A stretch of 64,000 nucleotides of DNA from Cellvibrionaceae bacterium AOL6 (GTDB taxonomy: Bacteria > Pseudomonadota > Gammaproteobacteria > Pseudomonadales > Cellvibrionaceae): assembly GCA_003265435.1 (NCBI GenBank), contig NOXC01000005.1:1-64000 (forward strand). Reading direction: 5' to 3'. Numbering within the stretch: the first letter of the stretch is position 1; each line of letters begins with the position of its first letter. The notes under the pieces were generated by a model. That model saw only the letters and a program-made list of their open reading frames with translations. It was not told the origin of the DNA and ran no database searches. The translations under genes were made by a program, and so were the position numbers. Shown one piece after another: positions 33,941 through 41,819 of this stretch.

Positions 33941-34702
33941 TCAACCTGCTATGGGCAATTGGGTAGAGAGACGCAGCGAAAAGTGCGTCAAGTTGTGGGT
34001 CTCAAGTCGGCTGTAGGCTGCACGCAACGCATCGAACCAGCCCGACCCGGCACGGCACAAAGCCAACTCGTTGAGCACGCGGAAGTGCTCGCCAAAGCGC
34101 TGCTCGAGCGCGAATTGCTGACGCTTTTTCATCGGCATCAGCATCTGAGGGTCGTTGTCGTGAAGGGGCTGTAAAAACTCGAGTAAGGACCACCAGTGCA
34201 TGGCTTCCGTCACCCGCGCATGCTCGCTCACCATCACGAGCGGCCTGTTGCCCACTTTGCGGACCAGACTCTGCCAGGCGTCGGCGTCGTAGTCCCAACA
34301 CAGGAGCTCCAGGTTGTCGGTTTCCGGGAGGAGGCTCTGGCCAAGTTTTACGGCCTCTGCGCTGTCGAGGCTCAACCACTGACAACGGGGCCAATCGAGG
34401 CGCGCGCTGACGCGATGAAATCGGGTACTCAGCGCGCTGCCAAATTCGATCACACAGGCGTCGGCCTGGCGAGTCAATATTTCTAACAGTCTGTCGTCAA
34501 TCCACTTGCAGCACAGCAGCGATCGCTGGTCGGCGCCCATCTTTCGGTGCATGCTTTGTATTTGACGGTCGTTCAGTCCCAACTTGGGGAGCAGGGCCTC
34601 GGCAGCAAGGTCGACGAACTCCATGGTTCGCAATTTTCGGCTGGCCAACGCTCGCAGCAACAAAGGTTCGAGCAAGGGACCGTTGGGGGATAAGGCTTCC
34701 AT
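33941..34702 (-). CDS. LCMT-like SAM-dependent methyltransferase
   Basis: The 253-residue protein resembles leucine carboxyl methyltransferase-family enzymes: CCKWIDDRLLEI, the SAM-binding VIEFGSALSTRFHRV and the following LDSAEAVKLGQSLLPE are in the right order. It would methylate a carboxyl or hydroxyl group of an unknown substrate in the cytoplasm. The C-terminal half, with HARVTEAMHWWSLLEFL, is less conserved. GGAGGTGAA precedes the ATG. It is the first gene of a two-gene unit behind a promoter overlapped by a Fur box and a terminator in its leader, so I infer tight control, on iron and possibly by attenuation. Confidence 0.65.
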   Translation of the reverse strand: MEALSPNGPLLEPLLLRALASRKLRTMEFVDLAAEALLPKLGLNDRQIQSMHRKMGADQRSLLCCKWIDDRLLEILTRQADACVIEFGSALSTRFHRVSARLDWPRCQWLSLDSAEAVKLGQSLLPETDNLELLCWDYDADAWQSLVRKVGNRPLVMVSEHARVTEAMHWWSLLEFLQPLHDNDPQMLMPMKKRQQFALEQRFGEHFRVLNELALCRAGSGWFDALRAAYSRLETHNLTHFSLRLSTQLPIAG

Positions 34703-34711
34703 TTCACCTCC

Positions 34712-34737
34712 AAAAAAAGCCCACCGAACCGGTGGGC
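34712..34737 (-). terminator. Terminator-like hairpin in the leader of the methyltransferase gene
   Basis: GCCCACCG and CGGTGGGC form an eight-base stem around a three-base loop, followed on the minus strand by seven T and then directly by GGAGG of the methyltransferase gene. There is no gene on this strand upstream that it could serve, so it may be an attenuator. Confidence 0.75.
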
Positions 34738-34789
34738 ATCAACGAGACGAACGTAAATGTGAGCAGCCTGATGGTGACTCACGAAGCAG

Positions 34790-34818
34790 ATGATATTGAT
34801 TCTCATTTACTAATGCAA
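34790..34818 (-). promoter_or_regulatory. Promoter with Fur box upstream of the methyltransferase gene
   Basis: On the minus strand TTGCAT and TATCAT are 17 bases apart. The Fur-like sequence at 34792-34810 (AAATGAGAATCAATATC) fills the spacer and the -10 region, so repression by iron-loaded Fur is likely. Confidence 0.7.
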
Positions 34819-34900
34819 TAGAGAATATCAATTATTTTTATGATTTCCGTGCCAAGTCTCGGGGATGCCCAAGTACGGACGCGCCTGTTATATTGTCGAC

Positions 34901-35542
34901 ATGACAGACCACCCCGACGACGACACCTACATCGAGCAGCACAAGGAAAGGCTGAACTACATGCCTTGGCTGTATTGGCGACTCAAACCCAAGCACCTCG
35001 AATGGGCCCAGCCCTGGCAGATACGCTGGCAGCAAAAGCTCATGCAGCTCGAAACGGTCATCATCGAAGACAATTGCTTTATCAGCCCTCAGGCCAAACT
35101 GTTTGCCGAACCCGGTCGCCCTATCTCGATTGGGACGGGCAGCTTCATTGGCGCCGATGCCGTACTGCACGGCCCCATCACGATCGGCAAGCACGTTGGC
35201 ATCAACCACCACTGCACGATGGATGGCGGACGCGCCGGCATCCACATTGGCGATCATTGCCGTATCGCGGCACATACTCGTCTGTTCGCGTTCAACCATG
35301 GCTTAGATGCCACCTCACTCATTCAAGACCAAGCGGTCACCTCCCAGGGTATTCACTTGGGGCGGGATGTGTGGCTGGGTGCGGGCTGCGGCATTGTCGA
35401 TGGCGTTACCCTTGGCGACGGAGCGGTGGTAGGAATGAATGCGACGGTCACACGTGATGTTCGCCCCTATGAAATGGTCGCGGGCTCACCTGCGCGCTCG
35501 ATAGGCCAACGCCAAGGAGTCCCCTGCTTTGACCCTCACTGA
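34901..35542 (+). CDS. Hexapeptide-repeat acyltransferase (LbH family)
   Basis: This 213-residue cytoplasmic protein has a short N-terminal helical part followed by a left-handed beta-helix of hexapeptide repeats, e.g. ISIGTGSFIGADAVLHG, ITIGKHVGINHHC and the late LGRDVWLGAGCGIVDGVTLG. A catalytic His is likely in FAFNHGLDA. It ends in the family's usual VAGSPARSIG. Such enzymes transfer acetyl or other acyl groups to sugars or lipid A precursors, in general as trimers; the substrate is unknown. I prefer the ATG at 34901, but the frame opens at 34865 and neither start has a strong ribosome-binding site. The next gene overlaps its end by 14 bases. Confidence 0.82.
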   Translation: MTDHPDDDTYIEQHKERLNYMPWLYWRLKPKHLEWAQPWQIRWQQKLMQLETVIIEDNCFISPQAKLFAEPGRPISIGTGSFIGADAVLHGPITIGKHVGINHHCTMDGGRAGIHIGDHCRIAAHTRLFAFNHGLDATSLIQDQAVTSQGIHLGRDVWLGAGCGIVDGVTLGDGAVVGMNATVTRDVRPYEMVAGSPARSIGQRQGVPCFDPH

Positions 35543-35840
35543 TGTTTTCGTCTTACTTGTCGTCGCCACGGCCGCCTACGCACTATGGCGCCACGCGGAA
35601 GTCAGCTCGGCAGCTCGAGCCGCGGTACAACGGTATGTGGATCAACATCAAATGATCCTGCTCGACCAAAGTGTTTATTTACACCGCCTGATTCCGCGCT
35701 TTAGTGGTGACGGCCTCAAAATCGAACGGCACTACCGCTTCGAATTTTCCACCACGGCAAACAGTCGCTATCGCGGGCATGTGATCTTTATCGGCAAGGC
35801 CCTCAAGCAGATCGAACTGGAACCGCATCGATTTCAATAA
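35529..35840 (+). CDS. DUF3301 membrane-anchored protein
   Basis: The 103-residue protein has one N-terminal membrane helix and a DUF3301 domain: LLDQSVYLHRLIPRFSGDG and IERHYRFEFSTTANSRYRG are its conserved blocks. The function of the family is unknown. The start is a TTG at 35529 with AAGGAG nine bases upstream, the only supported choice; it overlaps the acyltransferase end. The DUF3857 gene follows after 15 bases, so the three form an operon. Confidence 0.82.
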   Translation: MTLTDVFVLLVVATAAYALWRHAEVSSAARAAVQRYVDQHQMILLDQSVYLHRLIPRFSGDGLKIERHYRFEFSTTANSRYRGHVIFIGKALKQIELEPHRFQ

Positions 35841-35855
35841 TATCAGGATTCAGGA

Positions 35856-38800
35856 ATGACCCCGCCCGCCTCCGTTTCCCAGCGCCTTGCCTATAGCCTC
35901 GTTCTAGGCGTTTGGCTGTGTCAGTTGATGCTGCCGACGTGGGCCTCTGCTGAAACCCAACCTGACTGGCTTGAACCCACCAACCCGTGGCTGCACTACG
36001 CCATTCCCGAGTCTGAACGCGACAGTTTTTTTCAGCTGTACGATCAGCAGATACGCGTGCCCGAATCGGGCCCAATCGAGCAGGTCTATGGTTTCGTCGT
36101 GGATGTGCTGTCTGAAGAAGGTGCGCGGGATTACCGGCGGATCGTGCTCGAATACCAGTCTGACTTCGAAACCCTGGAAATGCTCAACCTCGAGCTACTG
36201 CGCAACACCGAGCGTCGAGACATGCTGACATTAGCCGAATTTTCGCACGACTCGCAAGACGCGCCCTCTCCGCACGAGAGCACCGTAAGTCAGCTCATTA
36301 TCGACATACCCGAACTCCAATCTGGCGATCGACTTTATTACCGCTATCGGCTGACCGGCACCAACCCGCAATGGGCCCCATGGTTCAGCTACACCACCCA
36401 CACCCGCTGGGGCGTCGCCGTTGGTCACCACCGATTTCGACTTTTTTGGGCGCGCGAGGAACCGATATTTCGCCACGAAATAGGCCCCCCCACGCCCTTC
36501 GAGCGTATCGAAAAGGGCGCGGAGCGTCACTTTAAGCTCGACGAATACGACCTCCCGGCATTTGAAAGCTATGACGACGCCCCTGACTGGGTGGCGCAAC
36601 GCAGCCAGGTCCACTTCAGTAATATGCCGGACTGGGCGGCGCTGCAGGACTGGCTTGCGCCTCGAGCGTCCCTGGCCGCACAAGCAAACCCCGAGCAGCA
36701 GCAGTTCGCTAAACGCATCGCCGCGCGGCACACAAGTCAGAAGCAACGCATCATGGCCGGGCTGCAAGACCTGCACGCGCGCTTCGACACGCAGAGCGCC
36801 CCGCTCTTTGATTCTTCACACGCCGTACGAAACAGCGAAACGATATGGGCTGCCGATTGGCTGTCCCCTTTTGAGTACACAGCCGTCCTGCATGGCCTGT
36901 TCCGATCATTGGGCATTCAGTCCGACATTGCGCTCGTAAATCGACAGCGGCAACACACTCTGACGCAATACGGCCCTTCACCCACCGCCGTCGACCATGC
37001 CCTGCTGAAGCTTCAGCTTAACGACGAGGTATTCTGGCTCGATCCACAACACGCTCTGCGCGGTGAAGCGGAACGTTTCGAAGACCTTGAGTTTGCCGAT
37101 GCCGGCATCGCGCTGATGCTCGAGGGCAGCAGCGACATGGTTGATATTCAGGCGCCGCCCGGTGCGTTGAGGCAGATCGTGGAGGAACACTACCTGATTC
37201 GTAAAGCCGTGCGCGCAAACACCGAGATGCGTGTAACGACACGGCATTCCGAACACAGCGCTGCGCAACTTCGGACCCGCCTAGCAGAAGCCAGCCTGCA
37301 AACGCTTCAGCAAGACTATCTGTCGTTTTATTCAGACTTTTACCCCGGCATTCGCTCCGCACGCAGTCTGGATGTCACACGCGAAGACGACGGTGATATT
37401 GAGATCACGGAATACTACGAGGTCGAAGACCTCTGGACAGCAGTGGACACAGAAGGCCGGTTTGAAACCGACTTCTATTTCACCAGCCTACTCAGTTATT
37501 TACAGAACCCAGGCGCAGAAGAGCGCAACGTGCCTCTGAGCATTCCTCACCCCATCGACATCACACACATTATTACGCTCGAATTCGAAGCGGAAGGCTG
37601 GCAGTTTGACGATGACGATGCCCTCATTGAGACCCCGTGGTTTCGCATGGAAGTCGAGCACCGGTTCGACCCTGAGCAGCGCGTGCTGACACTTTCGACA
37701 CACTACCAGAGCCTGCAAGACGCCGTGCCTGTGGATGGGCTCGCGCGCTACCGCGAAGCCCACCAAGACGCCGTGAGCTGGCTGAGTTATGGCCTGTATA
37801 AAAACCAACCGGAAGCGTTTGCTGCCCTCACAACAACAAGCGACGCGGACCCCATTGACGAAGAGTTACATCAATTGATGATCGTCCTCGCGGTGCTGGC
37901 CGTGCTCACCCTTGTCAGCTTTATCCTATGGGCTTTCGAACCCCCCGCGCACAATGCAGAACAGTTCTTTTATCACGTATCTCCCAAGCGTTTTCTTCTG
38001 CTTAATTTAATAACACTCAACCTATACTCCCTCTACTGGTTTTTTCGAAACTGGAAGCACCTACGCCACCGGCGAGCCGATAAACTTATGCCGTTCTGGC
38101 GGGCCGTATTCAGCGTATTCTGGTTCATTCCTTTCGGCTATGCGCTGAGAAAAGAACAGCGCCTCGAAGCCCAGAAAGTCATTCTGCCGTTGAGCATCGT
38201 CTGGGGCTTGGGGCTGCTGTATATCGCGTTATCCTGTATCGCGAACGCCGAATTTAACGTGAAACTGACGACCTTGTCCTTGCTGATACCGTTTGTCGTT
38301 TTGCCCTACCTCAGTACGATTAGACGAGCTTTTCCCGAAGGCGCCGAGGTAACGCACGGTCACATTTTCCGTTGGCGCAACGCCTTCTTCGCGCCGTTAA
38401 GCCTGTTCTACTTAGCCTACATGCTGAACAACTTTTTGCTCATCACCCCCCCGGCTTTTGTCGTCAAAGGTTCATCCTTGCCCACAATGCAAAAACAGTT
38501 TTTGGAAGCGCAGGTTCTACCCACGCTGGTCGAGTCCAGTGCAGCGCCTCACAACATTGAACAATTCTACAGCGCAGCGTATTTTGATTGGCGTTTGGAC
38601 GGGAATGGATTTACAAACAGCCAGCTTTTTACCTACTGGATGGAAGGAGAAGAACTGTACACCGACAGCATGGCGTTCACCGACATCCACAGCCTGGAGC
38701 TGCAGTTTGATGGGGATAGATCGTCGTACTACATCGAGGCGCAGGCGGACAGCGGTGAAACCCTGGTGTTATACGCTCCCGATGACAAGCCTCATGCGAA

Positions 38801-38873
38801 CGCATTTTTCCGAGCAATGAAACAGCAATGGCGGAGTCCCGCACCGGAGCGTGTGGACTCGAGCTCGCATTAA
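35856..38873 (+). CDS. DUF3857/transglutaminase-like protein with C-terminal membrane domain
   Basis: This 1005-residue protein has a signal peptide (about 1-32), a DUF3857 beta-rich domain (about 45-240), a transglutaminase-like core (about 300-430) and a C-terminal part with six or so membrane helices (about 670-870) and a soluble tail. In the transglutaminase core His (VDHALLKLQ) and Asp (FWLDPQH) are present, but the position where the catalytic Cys should stand reads SPFEYTAVLHG, so the domain is probably non-catalytic and may bind substrate. It is likely periplasmic with its C-terminal part in the inner membrane. Its function is unknown; the membrane part resembles DUF898/DUF4234-like proteins. 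Confidence 0.78.
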   Translation: MTPPASVSQRLAYSLVLGVWLCQLMLPTWASAETQPDWLEPTNPWLHYAIPESERDSFFQLYDQQIRVPESGPIEQVYGFVVDVLSEEGARDYRRIVLEYQSDFETLEMLNLELLRNTERRDMLTLAEFSHDSQDAPSPHESTVSQLIIDIPELQSGDRLYYRYRLTGTNPQWAPWFSYTTHTRWGVAVGHHRFRLFWAREEPIFRHEIGPPTPFERIEKGAERHFKLDEYDLPAFESYDDAPDWVAQRSQVHFSNMPDWAALQDWLAPRASLAAQANPEQQQFAKRIAARHTSQKQRIMAGLQDLHARFDTQSAPLFDSSHAVRNSETIWAADWLSPFEYTAVLHGLFRSLGIQSDIALVNRQRQHTLTQYGPSPTAVDHALLKLQLNDEVFWLDPQHALRGEAERFEDLEFADAGIALMLEGSSDMVDIQAPPGALRQIVEEHYLIRKAVRANTEMRVTTRHSEHSAAQLRTRLAEASLQTLQQDYLSFYSDFYPGIRSARSLDVTREDDGDIEITEYYEVEDLWTAVDTEGRFETDFYFTSLLSYLQNPGAEERNVPLSIPHPIDITHIITLEFEAEGWQFDDDDALIETPWFRMEVEHRFDPEQRVLTLSTHYQSLQDAVPVDGLARYREAHQDAVSWLSYGLYKNQPEAFAALTTTSDADPIDEELHQLMIVLAVLAVLTLVSFILWAFEPPAHNAEQFFYHVSPKRFLLLNLITLNLYSLYWFFRNWKHLRHRRADKLMPFWRAVFSVFWFIPFGYALRKEQRLEAQKVILPLSIVWGLGLLYIALSCIANAEFNVKLTTLSLLIPFVVLPYLSTIRRAFPEGAEVTHGHIFRWRNAFFAPLSLFYLAYMLNNFLLITPPAFVVKGSSLPTMQKQFLEAQVLPTLVESSAAPHNIEQFYSAAYFDWRLDGNGFTNSQLFTYWMEGEELYTDSMAFTDIHSLELQFDGDRSSYYIEAQADSGETLVLYAPDDKPHANAFFRAMKQQWRSPAPERVDSSSH

Positions 38874-39479
38874 TCAACCAAAATAGTCGGGCTCGTTGCC
38901 CGGCTTCCACTTGATGTTACAGCCCATCGAAGGAATTTGAGCCGCAGGGACGGCCTTGCCGGACAGAAGCAGGTCGAGCGCCGCAGCCAACTCGGCGCCA
39001 TCCGCAGGATGGGCAGACGAATCGTAGTTCCCCGACGAGATCCGGTGCGGACGTGTGTCATCGAACTGGCCGCGGTAGGCGAGCTTGCGCTCGGCATCAA
39101 ACACATACAGATCCGGCGTACACGCCGCGCTGTAGGCTTTGGCCACACTTTGGTCTTCATCAAACAAATAGGGGAAGCTATAACCGCGCCGTGCTTTTTC
39201 TTCTTTCATCAGCGGCAAACTGTCTGCTGGATAGGCGGTCGCGTCATTGCTGTTAATCGCAACAAAGGCCGCACCCAGCTCCTGATAGCGACGTGCAAGG
39301 CTGGCCAGTGCGGGCGCAATATGAATCACATACGGGCAATGGTTACAAATAAACAGGACCACCAACACCGGCGCGTCATCGAAATCGCTCAGCGTGAACA
39401 TCCGACCGTCCGTTGATGGCAGGTTGAAATCCGGTGCATTACTGCCCAACGACAGCATGGTCGATTCTGTGAGTGCCAT
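38874..39479 (-). CDS. Thioredoxin-fold protein with CNHCPY motif
   Basis: The 201-residue cytoplasmic protein is an AhpC/TSA-type thioredoxin-like protein. It has NAPDFNLPSTDG at the start and the motif LFICNHCPYVIH, a CxxC pair typical of a widespread peroxiredoxin-like family; a conserved SAACTPDLYVFD provides the cis-Pro loop. It probably reduces peroxides or disulfides, with an unknown partner. Its stop lies directly next to that of the convergent DUF3857 gene. Overall length fits the family. Confidence 0.87.
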   Translation of the reverse strand: MALTESTMLSLGSNAPDFNLPSTDGRMFTLSDFDDAPVLVVLFICNHCPYVIHIAPALASLARRYQELGAAFVAINSNDATAYPADSLPLMKEEKARRGYSFPYLFDEDQSVAKAYSAACTPDLYVFDAERKLAYRGQFDDTRPHRISSGNYDSSAHPADGAELAAALDLLLSGKAVPAAQIPSMGCNIKWKPGNEPDYFG

Positions 39480-39586
39480 GTTCCTCTCCGCAAATACCCG
39501 TTTTTAACGTATCCTACTGGACGCTGCCGGCAAACGGAAGCCTGTGCCCCGCGCAGTGTGAAAGACACCATTAAGGAGCGACAAAC

Positions 39587-39940
39587 ATGAAATATTCCCT
39601 TTTGATCGTATTGGCTGCCGGTCTTGCCGTCGGCGCCTGCTCAGAGAAAGAACCCGAATCCAGCACTGAAAAAGCCAAAGCCGCCCTTCAGGACGGCAGT
39701 GAAGCGGTACAGCAATCGGCCAGTGACCTCGCCGATGCGGCCAAAGAAGGCTACGAAGAGCTTAAAGAAGACAGTGCTGAAGCCTACGAAGAAGCCAAAC
39801 AAAAAACCGTCGAAGTCTACGAAGACGCCAAGGCCGACAGCGAACAGGCGATGAAGGACGCAAAAGCCACCATGGAAGACAGCGCTGAAAAAACCAAGGA
39901 CAGCTACAACGAAGCGCTGGAGAAGCTGAAAACCGACTGA
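39587..39940 (+). CDS. Amphipathic-helix lipoprotein
   Basis: This 117-residue lipoprotein has a signal peptide with the lipobox VGAC (Cys18) and is otherwise one long amphipathic, highly charged helix with imperfect repeats such as AAKEGYEELKEDS, AEAYEEAKQKT and EVYEDAKADS. It resembles the small lipoprotein at 6884 in design and in the phrase DSAEKTKD / DAAEKTKN. LEA- or apolipoprotein-like roles in envelope protection are possible; no enzyme activity is expected. AAGGAGCG precedes the ATG, and it ends at a strong terminator, so it is a single-gene unit. Confidence 0.82.
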   Translation: MKYSLLIVLAAGLAVGACSEKEPESSTEKAKAALQDGSEAVQQSASDLADAAKEGYEELKEDSAEAYEEAKQKTVEVYEDAKADSEQAMKDAKATMEDSAEKTKDSYNEALEKLKTD

Positions 39941-39961
39941 TCGCGGGCTTTAAGCACCGCT

Positions 39962-39997
39962 GGCACTCCGGGAAATTCACCCGGAGTGCCTTAATTT
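39962..39997 (+). terminator. Intrinsic terminator after the amphipathic lipoprotein
   Basis: Eleven-base arms GGCACTCCGGG and CCCGGAGTGCC flank a seven-base AAATTCA loop, followed by TTAATTT. Confidence 0.85.
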
Positions 39998-40051
39998 AAC
40001 GGACAAAAGTGGTTAAACTCCCGCTTTTTGATTTGCCTGAGAGAGAAGACT

Positions 40052-40774
40052 ATGGGTCGCGCCTATCAGAACCGAAAAGAGTCCATGGCCAAAACATCGG
40101 ACCAGAACTCCAAACTCTACAGTAAATACAGCCGAGAGATTTACACCTGCGCCAAATCGGGCAGCAGCGACCCGGACAGTAACCTGGCTCTACGCAGCCT
40201 GTTGGACCGAGCCAAAAAAGAGCAGGTGCCTGCGCATGTGATCAAGAAAGCGCTGGAGAAAGCCCAGGGTACTGGCGGCGAAGATTTTGCCGTTGCGCGC
40301 TACGAAGGTTTTGGCCCCGGGAACTGCATGGTGATTGTCGACTGCCTTACGGATAACCCCAATCGTACTTATGGGGACGTGCGCACGTGCTTTAACAAGG
40401 CCAAAGCCAAAATCGGCAGCCAGGGCACGGTCATGCACATGTTCGACCACTGTGCGATTTTTGCCTTCCCCGGTGATGACGAAGAAGCCGCACTCGAGGC
40501 ACTGATGATGGCAGACGTGGACGTCACCGACATCGAATGCGAAGACGGAAAGATCACCGTATTCGCACCTCAAACCGAATACAACAAGGCGAAAACTGCA
40601 CTCAGCGAGGCCTTTGATGGCGTTGAGTTCGACGTGGATGAAATTCAATTTGTGCCACAAACCACCACGGATCTGAGCGAGGAAGATGCCGCCACCCTCG
40701 AGAAGATGATCGACATGCTCGAGGACCTCGAAGACGTGCAGAACGTCTATCACAACGCTCAGTACGGAGCCTGA
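40052..40774 (+). CDS. YebC/PmpR family protein (YeeN-like)
   Basis: The 240-residue cytoplasmic protein is a YebC/PmpR family member with the conserved blocks [20 protein letters not shown] and [19 protein letters not shown]. Like YeeN, the N terminus starts [15 protein letters not shown] rather than the MAGHSKW of YebC itself. YebC proteins bind DNA as regulators and were recently connected with translation of difficult peptide sequences. The ATG at 40052 has GAGAGAGAAG upstream; the frame opens earlier. The SUKH-family gene follows after five bases and is probably co-transcribed. Confidence 0.9.
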   Translation: MGRAYQNRKESMAKTSDQNSKLYSKYSREIYTCAKSGSSDPDSNLALRSLLDRAKKEQVPAHVIKKALEKAQGTGGEDFAVARYEGFGPGNCMVIVDCLTDNPNRTYGDVRTCFNKAKAKIGSQGTVMHMFDHCAIFAFPGDDEEAALEALMMADVDVTDIECEDGKITVFAPQTEYNKAKTALSEAFDGVEFDVDEIQFVPQTTTDLSEEDAATLEKMIDMLEDLEDVQNVYHNAQYGA

Positions 40775-40779
40775 TCGCG

Positions 40780-41184
40780 ATGCAGGAAGTCATCGAGGAG
40801 CTGAAATCCCGCGCCGAAAGCACCGCCTTCCCGCTCAGCTTGCCGGAGCTGGAGGACGTCGTCGAGGCCCAGGAAGCCATGCTCATTGATATTCCTGCTG
40901 AAATGCGCGAATACCTGCTGCAATGCAGTGATGTCATTTACGGATCGTTGGAGCCCGTCACCTTGGCGGATCCGATGTCGCACACCTTTCTGCCTGAAGT
41001 GGCTGCAGAAGCGTGGGCAGAAGGCCTGCCGCGTGAACTCCTACCCTTGTGCCAGCACGAGGGCGGCTACTACGCCGTGTCAGACGATGGCACGGTATGG
41101 ACCTGGTCTCCCAGTGAAGACGAGCCCGAAGAGTGCGCGGATGGCGTTTGGGCCTGGGTCAGGGATGTGTGGCTGGCCCAGTAG
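40780..41184 (+). CDS. SMI1/KNR4 (SUKH) family protein
   Basis: The 134-residue acidic protein fits the SUKH superfamily: LPELEDVVEAQEAML, the IPAEMREYLLQCSDVIYG helix and the C-terminal GGYYAVSDDGTVWTWSPSED block. SUKH proteins include immunity proteins against contact-dependent toxins, but also housekeeping members. There is no toxin gene next to it; it is coupled to the YebC-type gene, so it may have a cellular role here. It converges with the ICMT-like gene eight bases away. Confidence 0.8.
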   Translation: MQEVIEELKSRAESTAFPLSLPELEDVVEAQEAMLIDIPAEMREYLLQCSDVIYGSLEPVTLADPMSHTFLPEVAAEAWAEGLPRELLPLCQHEGGYYAVSDDGTVWTWSPSEDEPEECADGVWAWVRDVWLAQ

Positions 41185-41192
41185 TTGCCGGG

Positions 41193-41792
41193 CTATAACC
41201 AGCGTGGCACAGTGCTGCAGTAGCGCTGATACGACTCAGGCGCTTTCTGCGCCCAATCTCGCTCTTCGATACGCACTTGACGCGCAATCGTCCACCAACT
41301 CAAACCCAGACAGATAAGCGAAAACACACTGGGTAACGCCAAGAGAAAGCCCAATTGCGCCGTCATGGCACCCAAAAAAATAGGATTGCGCGAGCGAGCA
41401 AAGGGGCCACGGGTCACCAAGCTACGCTGGCCGGCATCGACGCCCGATCGCCATTCCTGCCCAAGGTACATACTCGACATGGCCGCTCCGGCAAACCCGG
41501 CTATCAACAAAACGTCACCCAACCAGAGCACCCACGCAGGTGTCGCCACCACCCCCAGTACTGTGTCAACGGTGTCAGCAAAGAAAAGGCGTGCAACACA
41601 GGCTCCCCATATCGCTACGCGAAACACGCGGAAGATCATGTGGTTCCACCAGTGGCATGTGCCACGCTGCCCCGCATGAATAAAGCGCCCACCATAGCGG
41701 CGCGCTCGAGCGAGAATAAACACAGTATAAAACAGTGCCACCACGCTGAAAAACGCGGCCAAAAAGTACTGATTAAAGGTGTAGGCACTCAT
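41193..41792 (-). CDS. Isoprenylcysteine carboxyl methyltransferase-like membrane protein
   Basis: The 199-residue protein has about five membrane helices and the ICMT/PEMT-type cofactor site: GPFARSRNPIFLGAMTAQLG and the distal RVQ-type RIEERDWAQK with EER. Bacterial members methylate unknown small molecules or lipids at the membrane using S-adenosylmethionine. AGAGAAG precedes the ATG. The Bcr/CflA-type transporter ends 27 bases upstream of it on the same strand, so they may share a transcript. Confidence 0.8.
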   Translation of the reverse strand: MSAYTFNQYFLAAFFSVVALFYTVFILARARRYGGRFIHAGQRGTCHWWNHMIFRVFRVAIWGACVARLFFADTVDTVLGVVATPAWVLWLGDVLLIAGFAGAAMSSMYLGQEWRSGVDAGQRSLVTRGPFARSRNPIFLGAMTAQLGFLLALPSVFSLICLGLSWWTIARQVRIEERDWAQKAPESYQRYCSTVPRWL

Positions 41793-41819
41793 TTTTTGCT
41801 TCTCTAAATAAGGATATGA

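Noticed and set aside
34734-34806. Short leader-peptide-like frame (MRINIICF...) upstream of the methyltransferase gene
   Set aside because: Its ATG lies upstream of the predicted transcription start of that gene, so it would not be in the leader. It has no ribosome-binding site, and its residues show no run that would signal amino-acid attenuation.
40780-41184. Toxin-immunity locus based on the SUKH protein
   Set aside because: There is no toxin, secretion gene or cassette of alternating immunity genes around it.
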